A DNA stretch of 64,000 nucleotides from Desulfobacteraceae bacterium. GTDB lineage: Bacteria; Desulfobacterota; Desulfobacteria; Desulfobacterales; SURF-15. The stretch spans positions 12,804 to 76,803 of the forward strand of contig QZKK01000085.1 of assembly GCA_003599475.1 (NCBI GenBank), in the 5' to 3' direction. A program made the position numbers and the translations under genes. Each line of letters starts with the position of its first letter. Position 1 is the first letter of the stretch. Shown one piece after another: positions 44,544-53,161 of this stretch. Under the pieces are notes generated by a model. The model had not been told where the DNA came from. It saw only the letters and a list, made by a program, of their open reading frames with translations, and made no database searches.

Positions 44544-46835
44544 TTAGAAGATTTCCTTCCAGAAGATGCCGGAAAAAAGCGACAGAACCGCCAGCAAAAG
44601 CGCCGCTTGCCGGATCCGTCTCGCGTGTTTCTTATACAGCCTGGCGATCTTTTGAATTTGTTGCACGTAGAAAGGTTCTCTTTCGACGCTTTCCTTTTTT
44701 TCGCGGCCATAATAGTACTGGGTCTGGTATTTGAAATAGTCCGGACCGACCTCGGGCCTCACGTTGTTCAGTATGACTCCTGTCACCTTCGCGTTGACGT
44801 TGTCCAGGGATGCCTTCGCTCTTTTGAGGACCCCGCGGCCGATCTGCCCGACTTTGTATACCAGGAGCACCCCGTCGGTGTTCGGCGCAATTTCCGTCGC
44901 ATCGGCGACAGGCAGGATCGGCGGGGCATCCAGGAAGATAAAGCTGAACTGATCTCTTGCCTCCCGCAGGAACTCCTGAAAGCGCGAGGACCGGATGATC
45001 TCGCTCGGGTTCGGGGGGATCGTGCCGGCAGTCACGATGTGGAGATTGTCCAGCCCCTGGGTCCGCAGGATCTCCTCGATATCGAAATCCCCCAGCATGA
45101 TGTCTGTGATCGAATTGACGATCTCCTTCCACTGATAATTTCCCAATACGTAATCGGTCAATCCGGGCGACCGGGAAAGCCCGAACATTTTATAGATGGC
45201 TGGCTTTCGGAGATCCGTCTCCACCAGGAGAATTTTTTCTCCGGACTGCGCCATGCTCAAGGCGGTGTTGATGGCATTGAAGGTTTTCCCTTCCTGGATG
45301 AAAGAGCTTGTAATCATGAAGATTTTATCCCCCTTGTCGCGCTTGATGAACTGGAGGTTTGCCCTCAGCGACCGGAAAGATTCGGCGGCCAGCGACTTGG
45401 GATCGTAATGGGTGATCAGATATCGCGTCCGTCCCGCAGCGGACGGGCCGATGTCCTTTTGCTCGGCAGCTTTTGGATCGATTTCGAGAAACGGGATCAG
45501 ACCCTGCACCGAAACCCCCAGGAGCGCTTCGATATCCTCGATGGTTCCGATGGATGTATCCATGGTTTCTATCAGGAAAGAGAGCACCACGCCCAGGATG
45601 AGTCCTAAAATGATCCCGGTTGCCACAATCATGATCTTCGACGGCAGATTGGTCGGATACGAGGGGACCAATGCAGGGCGAACGATGCTCACCTCTTCGA
45701 TCCTGCCGGAGACTTGAATCTGAATCTCCTGATGCTTTGCCTTCAGTTGCTGATAGAGGGACTCCTGAAGGGTTACCTCCCGTTTCAAGCGGGCGAGCTG
45801 GAGCTCTTTTTCCGGGATGTCGCGGTTTTCCTGTTTCGATCTTTCAAGTTTCTCCGAAAGCTCCTGTTCACGTTTGGTCAAACTGGTCAAAAGGAGATTG
45901 GACTCCTTTTCCATATCGGCGGTCAGTATTTTGATCTGATCATCGATGTCGACCACCTCGGGGTGCTTCTCCGTGAAATCGACCAGAAGACCTTCCTTTT
46001 TCTGAAAGAGGCTGGTCAGCTTGGCGTTCATGTCCTGCAGGATTTTGCTGCTCAACCGTGAAAAGAGCGCGCCTTTGATACTGTCCGGCGAATCCGAAGC
46101 CTTTCGCATTTTTTCCAGTACCGAGGTAAGCTCACTTTTTTGGCTTTGGACCTCCTCGTAGGCGGATTCCGCGGCCGAAATCCGGTTGATGATGCTGCTG
46201 GTCTGGGCCGAGAGTCCGGTCAGGGAATAGGTCTCCTGAAACTTCTTGAATTTATCCTCCGCCTGGGACAGCCGATCCCAGACGATATTGAGCTGCGTTT
46301 CGATAAATGCCTGGGCATCGATCGTCTGCCGGTTTCTCTCCTTGATGTTGAAGTCTCGGAACGCATTGGCAATGGCGTTGGCCAGGAAGGCCGCTTCTTC
46401 GTTCTTTTGGGAGGTAACAACGATATTGATGATATTGGTGCCCGCTTCGATATCCGTGCGGGCCATCCCCTTGAGGCGCATGACGGATGACAGGTAGGAC
46501 TTGTTTTCGCGGATCTTCTTTTCGGTTACGTCTTTGGGGAGCCATCCGATCATCTTGGCGGTATGCACCATGACCGGGAAGCTGCGGATGATGAAGGCCT
46601 GGGTGAGGATGTTTTCATCGGCTCCGAACATGGCAGACCTTCCGAATCCGCCGATTATCGTTCCCGACCGCTCGATCTTGACCGAAGCCGTCGCCTCGTA
46701 GAGGGGCACCGGCTCCTTCAGCTTGGCGGCGCCGAAGCTGGTGAGCCCCACGACGATCACCATGAAGAAAATGGTGAATTTTCTTTTTCGGATGATTCGC
46801 CAATAGTCCCTGAGATCAACGTCGTACTGAGCCAT
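44544..46835 (-). CDS. Wzc-like polysaccharide co-polymerase and tyrosine autokinase
   Basis: A 763-residue inner-membrane protein. A Wzz-type co-polymerase region runs from ~1 to 440 with membrane helices at ~20-38 and ~405-428 and long periplasmic coiled coils. The C-terminal BY-kinase has Walker A FIQEGKTFNAIN (~520), Walker A' LLVETDLRKP (Glu replaces the common Asp) and Walker B FIFLDAPPI. A Tyr-rich segment FKYQTQYYYG lies near 705, the place of the autophosphorylation cluster. Beyond it, ~30 residues form an extra hydrophobic segment (AALLLAVLSLFSGIF), unusual for Wzc. AGGAAAG precedes the ATG. It works with the Wza-like exporter upstream to set chain length and export. Confidence 0.92.
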   Translation of the reverse strand: MAQYDVDLRDYWRIIRKRKFTIFFMVIVVGLTSFGAAKLKEPVPLYEATASVKIERSGTIIGGFGRSAMFGADENILTQAFIIRSFPVMVHTAKMIGWLPKDVTEKKIRENKSYLSSVMRLKGMARTDIEAGTNIINIVVTSQKNEEAAFLANAIANAFRDFNIKERNRQTIDAQAFIETQLNIVWDRLSQAEDKFKKFQETYSLTGLSAQTSSIINRISAAESAYEEVQSQKSELTSVLEKMRKASDSPDSIKGALFSRLSSKILQDMNAKLTSLFQKKEGLLVDFTEKHPEVVDIDDQIKILTADMEKESNLLLTSLTKREQELSEKLERSKQENRDIPEKELQLARLKREVTLQESLYQQLKAKHQEIQIQVSGRIEEVSIVRPALVPSYPTNLPSKIMIVATGIILGLILGVVLSFLIETMDTSIGTIEDIEALLGVSVQGLIPFLEIDPKAAEQKDIGPSAAGRTRYLITHYDPKSLAAESFRSLRANLQFIKRDKGDKIFMITSSFIQEGKTFNAINTALSMAQSGEKILLVETDLRKPAIYKMFGLSRSPGLTDYVLGNYQWKEIVNSITDIMLGDFDIEEILRTQGLDNLHIVTAGTIPPNPSEIIRSSRFQEFLREARDQFSFIFLDAPPILPVADATEIAPNTDGVLLVYKVGQIGRGVLKRAKASLDNVNAKVTGVILNNVRPEVGPDYFKYQTQYYYGREKKESVEREPFYVQQIQKIARLYKKHARRIRQAALLLAVLSLFSGIFWKEIF

Positions 46836-46873
46836 CTTTCCTATTCCGAAAGAAATATAAAAGTTCTAGTGCT

Positions 46874-46900
46874 GAATCCGAGAGATTATCTCTCACATTC
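46874..46900. promoter_or_regulatory. 27-bp dyad upstream of the Wzc-like gene
   Basis: GAATnnGAGAGAT-T-ATCTCTCnnATTC is symmetric about 46887, with the 15-bp core 46880-46894 perfect. It lies 52 bp before the Wzc-like ATG and looks like an operator for a dimeric regulator. Confidence 0.55.
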
Positions 46901-47039
46901 TACAACTATTTGAAAACGTCCTGGAATACTGAAATATTGGAATAATGGGATCTATGAAGATAGAATTCCGCTAAACCCATTATTCCAGCAATCCAATTAG
47001 AGCGAAGCCCTTGTTCTGTAAAATTTGGATTTAGTTGCA

Positions 47040-49268
47040 TTAGGGCAGATTTGTAATCCGCAGCCTATCCGCTTCGCTGTATGTGTCCCGGATCCTGGCG
47101 GGTTCGAGTGCAAGATCGATCAGCGGCCGGATCTGGTTCAGGAAGCGGTTGGCATCGCCGAGGAAAGTTCGCGGCACATAGACGAAATCGCCGTTCTGCA
47201 AAGCGATGTTCTGGGTCTGGTCCCCCCGCTCGAGGAGCGCTGTGAGATCTACGGGGATGATCTCGGGGCGGGCGATGTCGCCTCGGACGACTCTCGTCTG
47301 GGTTCTTTTTGCAAATATGGTCACATCCCCGGCACGGGAAATTACGTCGAAAATCCGGATGTCCCTCCCGGTGAAGGTAAACAGTCCCGGGTTTGTGACC
47401 TCTCCGAAGACATACACGCGGTTTTCCGCTGTCGCGACACTCGGCACCATGACGATGTCTCCGGCATCCAGGACAATGTCCTGGCTTGCATCCCCCTGGA
47501 TGATCACCTTGAACAGATCGATCACAAATGATCTTCCATCCTTCCGGCGGATCCGAACCCGGTTCAGATTGGCGTCGTTTGTAGGGCCGCCTGCGATATT
47601 GAGCATCTCGAGGAGAGTGGTTTTCCCGGTCAATGCATACTGCCCCGGGCCTGTTCGGGTATATGGGACAGACTGGATCGATCCGGACAAGGTGACCAGC
47701 TTGCTGTTGTGTCTCTTCACCACCACATCGATCCTGGGATTCTTGATGAATGCCTTCAACTCTTTTCTCAGCAATTCGTCCAGATGTGGAATCGTGAGCC
47801 CCGACACATAGAGATCTTCGATGAACGCAAAAGAGATCTTCCCGTCGGATCGAACCGTGATCTCTTCCCGGTTCCCCTGGGTCCCCCTCCATGTGGTCAG
47901 TTCCAGCACGTCTCCGGGTCCGATCTTATACTGGGGAAGCCCATCCACGGTGGTGAAAACGTCGTTTTCCTGGACGGACTGCACGCCCATGAGTGCTTCG
48001 GTTGCCGGTATCTGTTTGACCCGAATCGTCCCTGTTCCGGGACCGGCAGCCGGAGCTCCTCCCTGTCCCGACCACAACTTGATCCCCTCTCCGTAGTTTG
48101 CCGTAAAAAGATCGCTCCGGTTGTCTCGATCGATATCGGAGATCGTCATATCGTAGTAGATCCCCTTCGATGGGAACCGGCCGGAAACAGGCGCCCACGA
48201 GTTTTCCCCCTGTCGTGTCCAGGCTTTGAGCCCCTTGTCCTCGATCGAACCGGAGATCAGGTCGAGTTTTCCGTCCTCGTTCAGATCGAGCGGAAGCACC
48301 TTCCAGAAACTCCCCTCCGCAGTCGGACTCGGGACATTTTTGAACTTCCCCGTCCCGTCTCCGAGAAAGATCTGAATCCCCATCCGGTAGGAACCGGCAA
48401 GAATATCCAGGCTGCCGTCTCCGTTTATGTCCGCGGTACTCAGCGCATAGAAGCTTCCCTTTTTCAACGGAGCCGTTGACGACCATCCGCCGGTCCCGTT
48501 TCCCAACCAGATTCTGAGCGCGCCATCGGTCCCCCAGCCGGAGCCTGCAAGGTCGATATTCCCGTCGTTGTTGAAGTCGGAAAGTGCGACATCCATGTAC
48601 AATCCCTCATTGGTGGGGCCGGTCTCCATCGGCCAGTTCCCTTTCCCGTCTCCGAACCAGACCTGGATGCCGGCGTCTCTTTTTTCGGTTGCATTGGCGG
48701 CGATGATATCCTGGAATCCATCCCGGTTGATGTCTGCCGTCTGCAGATTTTCATAACTTTTGACCTGGTCGGGGCCGAAACCCTGCTTCCACTTGCGGTC
48801 TAATTGATTCATCCAGACCATGATTCCAAGGGCTTCGCGCTGAACGGAGAATACGAGGTCGAGAAGCCCGTCTTTGTCGATGTCCGCCACGGAAATGGAG
48901 CGGACATCCGCTTTTACGGGGAGGAACTGGTAGGCGGGGAATCCGCCCCTGCCGTCTCCATACCAGACGGCAACCGTACCCGGCAGGTCCGATCCTCCGA
49001 TGACATCCAGATTTCCGTCGTTATCCAGGTCGGCAACCGCCACGGCCCGGTACTGCCCGGTGGTAATCAGGCCTCCCGACTGCTCCCATGCTGCCGGCTG
49101 GTCTTCAACCGTCTGCCCTTTCCCGCAGCCGGAGATGAAAAAACTGATCAGAAGAACTGCCGCAACCGACAAAGAGAATGGAATAATGGAATGTTGGAAT
49201 AATGGAATGATGGGCAAAACGTGCGGGCGATGTTCAATCCGGTTGCGAGCAGAGTGAACAAAGTTCAT
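47040..49268 (-). CDS. FG-GAP propeller fused to a Wza-like polysaccharide exporter (lipoprotein)
   Basis: A 742-residue predicted outer-membrane lipoprotein. A hydrophobic segment ends in the lipobox ISGC with C48 as acylated Cys. Residues ~65-410 contain seven FG-GAP/VCBS calcium-binding repeats (LDNDGNLD, IDKDGLLD, INRDGFQD, FNNDGNID, INGDGSLD, LNEDGKLD, IDRDNRSD), enough for one seven-bladed propeller. From ~440 on lies the polysaccharide-export domain (YKIGPGDVLELTTW) and SLBB-type domains (VTLSGSIQSVPYTR, VYVFGEVTNPGLFTF). The fusion is unusual. The first ~30 residues are encoded by intergenic TTATTCCA repeats, so the real start may be closer to the signal segment. Partner of the Wzc-like protein. 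Confidence 0.88.
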   Translation of the reverse strand: MNFVHSARNRIEHRPHVLPIIPLFQHSIIPFSLSVAAVLLISFFISGCGKGQTVEDQPAAWEQSGGLITTGQYRAVAVADLDNDGNLDVIGGSDLPGTVAVWYGDGRGGFPAYQFLPVKADVRSISVADIDKDGLLDLVFSVQREALGIMVWMNQLDRKWKQGFGPDQVKSYENLQTADINRDGFQDIIAANATEKRDAGIQVWFGDGKGNWPMETGPTNEGLYMDVALSDFNNDGNIDLAGSGWGTDGALRIWLGNGTGGWSSTAPLKKGSFYALSTADINGDGSLDILAGSYRMGIQIFLGDGTGKFKNVPSPTAEGSFWKVLPLDLNEDGKLDLISGSIEDKGLKAWTRQGENSWAPVSGRFPSKGIYYDMTISDIDRDNRSDLFTANYGEGIKLWSGQGGAPAAGPGTGTIRVKQIPATEALMGVQSVQENDVFTTVDGLPQYKIGPGDVLELTTWRGTQGNREEITVRSDGKISFAFIEDLYVSGLTIPHLDELLRKELKAFIKNPRIDVVVKRHNSKLVTLSGSIQSVPYTRTGPGQYALTGKTTLLEMLNIAGGPTNDANLNRVRIRRKDGRSFVIDLFKVIIQGDASQDIVLDAGDIVMVPSVATAENRVYVFGEVTNPGLFTFTGRDIRIFDVISRAGDVTIFAKRTQTRVVRGDIARPEIIPVDLTALLERGDQTQNIALQNGDFVYVPRTFLGDANRFLNQIRPLIDLALEPARIRDTYSEADRLRITNLP

Positions 49269-49300
49269 GGTAAAGTAAGTTCCTTTGGGCCGCCCCGATG

Positions 49301-49319
49301 AAATCTCAATAGGATTTCA
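49301..49319. promoter_or_regulatory. Inverted repeat GAAATC-n7-GATTTC upstream of the exporter
   Basis: Perfect 6-bp arms (49301-49306, 49314-49319) about 33 bp before the exporter ATG; may be an operator or part of a repeat family. Confidence 0.3.
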
Positions 49320-49388
49320 CAGGGCAAGCAGATGAAGCAGTGCGGCATAACCGCAACAAAATTCCCGCAACCCGCAACTCGTAACCCG

Positions 49389-50183
49389 CTACCGCGTGTC
49401 CTCGATCGCTTCGTTGACGATCTTGGCGTCGATCAGGTGTGCCTTTCGCATGAAGCCGATCAGGAGGCAGCGATCGCAGATGTTATTGATCCGAAGCGGC
49501 AATCCCTCGGTGTAACCATGCAGAACCGATACGGCTTCTTTCGTATAACAGCCGCGTACCGCTCCTGCCGCCTTCAGTCGAAACATGATGTATCTTATCG
49601 TATTTTGAAGATCCAATGGCTCCAGATGATACTTTACTCCGATTCTTTCCTTCAGCGGTTGAAGCGATGAAATCTTTCTAAGCAGCGGGGGCTGCCCCAA
49701 AAGGACAAGCGTGATCAGAAACTTTCCGTTTGCATGCAGATTCAGCATCATCCTGAGCTCGTCCAGGGTGGACTGGTCGTTGATGACATGGGCCTCGTCG
49801 ACCATGAGAACCGAATTGAGGTTTCGTTCGCTGTTTCGGTAGAGCCTCTGACTGAGAAGATTCAAGAGATCCGTCTTCGAATTGGATTCGGTTTTTTCAC
49901 CGAACTGAAGCAGAATAGCTTTAATGAGATCGACAGGACCGAGAGCCGGATTTGAAAGAATCCGGGCATCGTATTTTTTTTCGCTCAACTGCTTCATGAA
50001 CGCCTTTGCGACGGTGGTCTTGCCCGTTCCGACGTCGCCGGTGAGCATGGCCACGGCCTTTCGATGATCCACTGCATAGATCAACCGCATCAGAGCTTCT
50101 TCATGTTGAGGAGAACGGAAGAGACGATCCGAGGGTACATTCTCGAAGGGCGGCTCTTTTAAACCCCAGTAATCTGTGTACAT
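49389..50183 (-). CDS. ExeA/GspA-type AAA ATPase
   Basis: A 264-residue ATPase of the ExeA family, also known as the exosortase-locus-associated ATPase. The start MYTDYWGLKEPPFENVP is typical; Walker A is GDVGTGKTTVAK (~49), Walker B VLMVDEAH (~125), sensor-like LVLLGQPPL and an arginine-rich end. The common transmembrane and peptidoglycan-binding extension of ExeA is missing, so it is probably cytoplasmic. Such ATPases sit in polysaccharide export loci next to Wza/Wzc. It precedes the exporter gene, 120 bp away with repeats between them, and follows the HD-GYP gene by 6 bp. Confidence 0.88.
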   Translation of the reverse strand: MYTDYWGLKEPPFENVPSDRLFRSPQHEEALMRLIYAVDHRKAVAMLTGDVGTGKTTVAKAFMKQLSEKKYDARILSNPALGPVDLIKAILLQFGEKTESNSKTDLLNLLSQRLYRNSERNLNSVLMVDEAHVINDQSTLDELRMMLNLHANGKFLITLVLLGQPPLLRKISSLQPLKERIGVKYHLEPLDLQNTIRYIMFRLKAAGAVRGCYTKEAVSVLHGYTEGLPLRINNICDRCLLIGFMRKAHLIDAKIVNEAIEDTR

Positions 50184-50189
50184 CGTTTC

Positions 50190-51416
50190 CTATTGGTCCT
50201 TATCGGCTGCCTGCGATTTCAAATCGGCTTCCGAAACGGAATCGATGATATGCAGCAGTGTATTTTGCGAAAGATCGACGATCCGTTCCGTCAACACCCT
50301 CCGATCCTGGGAATCGAATTCGATCCTGATCTTCGGCCGAAGGGGCTGATCCGGGTACGTTTCGATCACTTTTCCGATGGCATCGGAGTTCAGGCGAACG
50401 TAGCTTGACAATGGGAAGATGGAAAAGCTGTTGAGCAATGCTTTCAGATGCTCTTTTTTAAAGCCCTTCTTGTGCGTTTTAATAATCTCTTTTACGGCAT
50501 TGAAGTGCAGGAATTTGATCCGCTGAGGCCTTGAATGGATCAGCGCTTCGTACATGTCGAGCAAGCCGATGATCTGGGCATATTCCTTGATCTCATCTCC
50601 CATCATCCCATTCGGGTATCCCGAGCCGTCGAACCTTTCATAGACCTGATAGGCACAGTCTGCAAGGTATTGATATTGTTCGCCGAACTGGTTCAGCAGC
50701 TTGAATGTATTGAGCGGGCGCTCGCGGAGAATTGAAATCTCCCTTGGGTCGAGCGCGTCCCGTTTGTACAGAATGTCGTCCGAAACCAGCGCTGCGCCAA
50801 CATCGTGAAGAAGGCCGGCCATGCCGATCTCTTCCTGGCGCTTATTGCTGTAACCCAGATACTGGGCGATCTTTACTGCAAATATGGAAACATTAACCGA
50901 ATGGTAGATAATGTATTCGCCGGGATTGTCTTGATGGATGGCATTGATGAAAAGCGGATCGTACGGTGGTTGGCTTTCCACCATCTGGTGCATGATTTTG
51001 AATCCGGCCGATATGGAAAATCTGCGCCTTTTTTTTACAGCCTCGAAGACTTCCCGGAGATACTTTGCGACCTCATGATAAAGCAGTTGCCGCTTTTTTT
51101 CCAATTCAGGGGGGAGATGAGGAATGGAAGGTTTAATCACGGGGTGTATTACAGCGGATCGGGACGGGCTTTCCTCCGTTTGCGGATAGACATCTCCGAA
51201 TCGGAACACTTCTTTTTTATTGGGAAGTTTTGACGGGACGATTTCGCTGGGCTTCGCTCCTCCTTCTTCACCCTCGCGGGCATTCTTTTTCACTTCGGAG
51301 GCAATGTCACGGAAATTGAGTCGATCTTTCCCTTTCCCGGGTTCCGGTGCCTCAGGTCGAGTTTCCTTTTTTTTCTGGAGGTTCCCTCTGGAAAAAAGAT
51401 CTCTAAATTCTACCAC
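50190..51416 (-). CDS. HD-GYP-like phosphohydrolase
   Basis: A 408-residue cytoplasmic protein. The first ~100 residues are charged and low in complexity; the HD domain follows at ~165-300 with YHSVNVSIFAVKIA, GLLHDVGAAL and a GYP-like segment YERFDGSGYPNG, where the usual first His of HERxDGxGYP is Tyr. That change and the truncated second half leave catalytic c-di-GMP hydrolysis uncertain; it may be a c-di-GMP sensor. The GTG start at 51416 has AGGAGA upstream and a promoter further up. Placement at the head of the exopolysaccharide operon suggests regulation of export by c-di-GMP, an inference. Confidence 0.82.
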   Translation of the reverse strand: MVEFRDLFSRGNLQKKKETRPEAPEPGKGKDRLNFRDIASEVKKNAREGEEGGAKPSEIVPSKLPNKKEVFRFGDVYPQTEESPSRSAVIHPVIKPSIPHLPPELEKKRQLLYHEVAKYLREVFEAVKKRRRFSISAGFKIMHQMVESQPPYDPLFINAIHQDNPGEYIIYHSVNVSIFAVKIAQYLGYSNKRQEEIGMAGLLHDVGAALVSDDILYKRDALDPREISILRERPLNTFKLLNQFGEQYQYLADCAYQVYERFDGSGYPNGMMGDEIKEYAQIIGLLDMYEALIHSRPQRIKFLHFNAVKEIIKTHKKGFKKEHLKALLNSFSIFPLSSYVRLNSDAIGKVIETYPDQPLRPKIRIEFDSQDRRVLTERIVDLSQNTLLHIIDSVSEADLKSQAADKDQ

Positions 51417-51461
51417 TGAAAATTCTCTCCTATGTACAAAACTTCGGACAGCGGCCCCTAA

Positions 51462-51487
51462 ATAATAGGAATATCTTTTTATGTCAA
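51462..51487 (-). promoter_or_regulatory. Putative promoter of the HD-GYP-ATPase genes
   Basis: Minus-strand TTGACA (51487-51482) followed by TATTAT (51467-51462; short 14-bp spacer) or TATTTA at 17 bp. Confidence 0.4.
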
Positions 51488-51591
51488 CCGCATAGAAAAA
51501 ATCTCACGCAAAGGCGCAAAGTCGCAAAGAATAAAGCCTTAGCAGACCTGGTATCAGGAAATAATCTTTGTTAATCGGCGTAATCTGCGGA

Positions 51592-53106
51592 TTATTGTTC
51601 TCTGGAAACAAAGATCGGATTGGAAAGGATTTCTCCTTCGGTTTTCCCATCGACCTCCAGGCGGTAATAGGAGATCCCTTCCCAGCCTTCTTCGTCCTGA
51701 ATCGTAATTTCAACCGGAGTCTTCGCTTCAATCTCTTTAAAGACCTTTCCCCGCCTGACCAGTGTCAATTTGACAGGATGCTCCCCGTGATCCGAGGCGG
51801 AAACGCCGATGTGAATTTCAGGTTGGGACACGCTGTTCAGCTTCTCGCCCATATTGGCGAGAACCTTGTAGCCCTTGGAACCGACCTGGAACCGGTTCAG
51901 GATCAGCCTTGCATTTGTGCCCTTCCGAACAGCATAGATCTTCCCTGAAGAAAGAGCGTCCAAAACCGCTTGGGTGCCTTTGCTTCGGACGAGAAAAACG
52001 GTCTGATAGGAATCGATGTCGACCGCTCCGCCTTCATTTTTGGGTTTGTGGAAATCCGCCTCGGCAATTGCCCAGACCGGCTGCGGCCTTTTTTCCTCGC
52101 AATATTCCAACAGCACTTGATCCCACTGGCGGCCTGGTTCGTTGACTTTGGTCAATTCACCGTAGAGTCCCGCAAATCCTGTATAGTTTTTCGATTGAAC
52201 CAAGGCATCGGGGTATGGTTCGGTCTGAAGCGTGACCAGGCCCATTTTCACCCCTCCCGCCGCAGCGAGAGCCTCCGGATGGGACCAGAAGACAAGACCT
52301 TTCCGTGCTCCTACATAATCGATCAGGTCCTGGTACGGTTGAATCCCCTGATTCCCGTAATTCGGGTCGAACCGGGAGCTTTGGAAAGGATGATGATTTA
52401 CCAGGAGAATCAGAGAGGCTGCACAGATGGCGAAGCCGAAGTACCGGTACGTTCCCTTCTGGAAAGCCAAATATAGGCCTGAAAGAAGTGCAAAAAGAAG
52501 AATGAGGAACCGCGTCAGGTAATTCTTGACATAAGTCTTCGAGAATCCGCGGTGGAGCAGAGGCAAATTCAGATAATCCGCTGGATTCGTCATTCCGATC
52601 AGCAGCAGCTCCTTCTGATAATCGTGGGCGGTCAAGTCTCCCTGAAAAGGGCTTCCGGTCCAGTAGTAGAAAGGGGATGTTTGGACACCCGGCACGATCA
52701 GCACGCGATTCTGCTCTTTGTTGATCGCCTCGATTTCTTCCAGATACTTTTGGGCGCCGGCCTGCAAAACGGATTTCATTTCCACCCGCTTCTTGAGGAT
52801 ATTTCGCAGGGGAAATATGCCGTACTCCATCGCGACCATGTCATGATCGGTCGGGATCAGGACTTCCAGGCTTTTTTCCTGTGCCATATCGACCAGCTCT
52901 TTAAACGTGTGATCTCCCGAGCTGAAGCTTGAATGCACATGGATCACGCCCGGCAACTGAATGAACTCTTCGGCAACGGCGCCTGAAGTCTGAAGATGGA
53001 CGGCGACCGCAAGGAGCAACACCCAAATCTTCGCCTTGTGTGAAAAGAAAGACTTGGAAAAACGATAACTAAAGGCTTCGAAAATTCTATAATTTCTCAA
53101 CATCAT
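51592..53106 (-). CDS. Membrane-anchored PHP-domain phosphoesterase
   Basis: A 504-residue protein of the PHP (histidinol-phosphatase-like) family. After a signal or anchor (~27-44) the PHP motifs appear: VIHVHSSFSSGDHTF (~54), PTDHDMVAMEYG (~80), VPGVQTS (~137), NHHP (~236), FWSHPEAL (~272) and EADFHK (~346), which together supply the metal-binding His/Asp set. In the middle, ~200-233, two hydrophobic segments (FLILLFALLSGLYLAF; FGFAICAASLILLV) interrupt the domain. The last ~130 residues are beta-rich. PHP proteins include polysaccharide-locus tyrosine phosphatases (CpsB), so a role in controlling Wzc is possible but the sequence is a different branch. Confidence 0.82.
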   Translation of the reverse strand: MMLRNYRIFEAFSYRFSKSFFSHKAKIWVLLLAVAVHLQTSGAVAEEFIQLPGVIHVHSSFSSGDHTFKELVDMAQEKSLEVLIPTDHDMVAMEYGIFPLRNILKKRVEMKSVLQAGAQKYLEEIEAINKEQNRVLIVPGVQTSPFYYWTGSPFQGDLTAHDYQKELLLIGMTNPADYLNLPLLHRGFSKTYVKNYLTRFLILLFALLSGLYLAFQKGTYRYFGFAICAASLILLVNHHPFQSSRFDPNYGNQGIQPYQDLIDYVGARKGLVFWSHPEALAAAGGVKMGLVTLQTEPYPDALVQSKNYTGFAGLYGELTKVNEPGRQWDQVLLEYCEEKRPQPVWAIAEADFHKPKNEGGAVDIDSYQTVFLVRSKGTQAVLDALSSGKIYAVRKGTNARLILNRFQVGSKGYKVLANMGEKLNSVSQPEIHIGVSASDHGEHPVKLTLVRRGKVFKEIEAKTPVEITIQDEEGWEGISYYRLEVDGKTEGEILSNPIFVSREQ

Positions 53107-53161
53107 GATCTTTTACCCAATACCTGACGGCACTGCTTACATGTCCCTTCCCAACATTCCA

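Noticed and set aside
49301..49319. Firm operator for the exporter gene
   Set aside because: Only 6-bp arms and near repeat DNA; kept as a low-confidence site.
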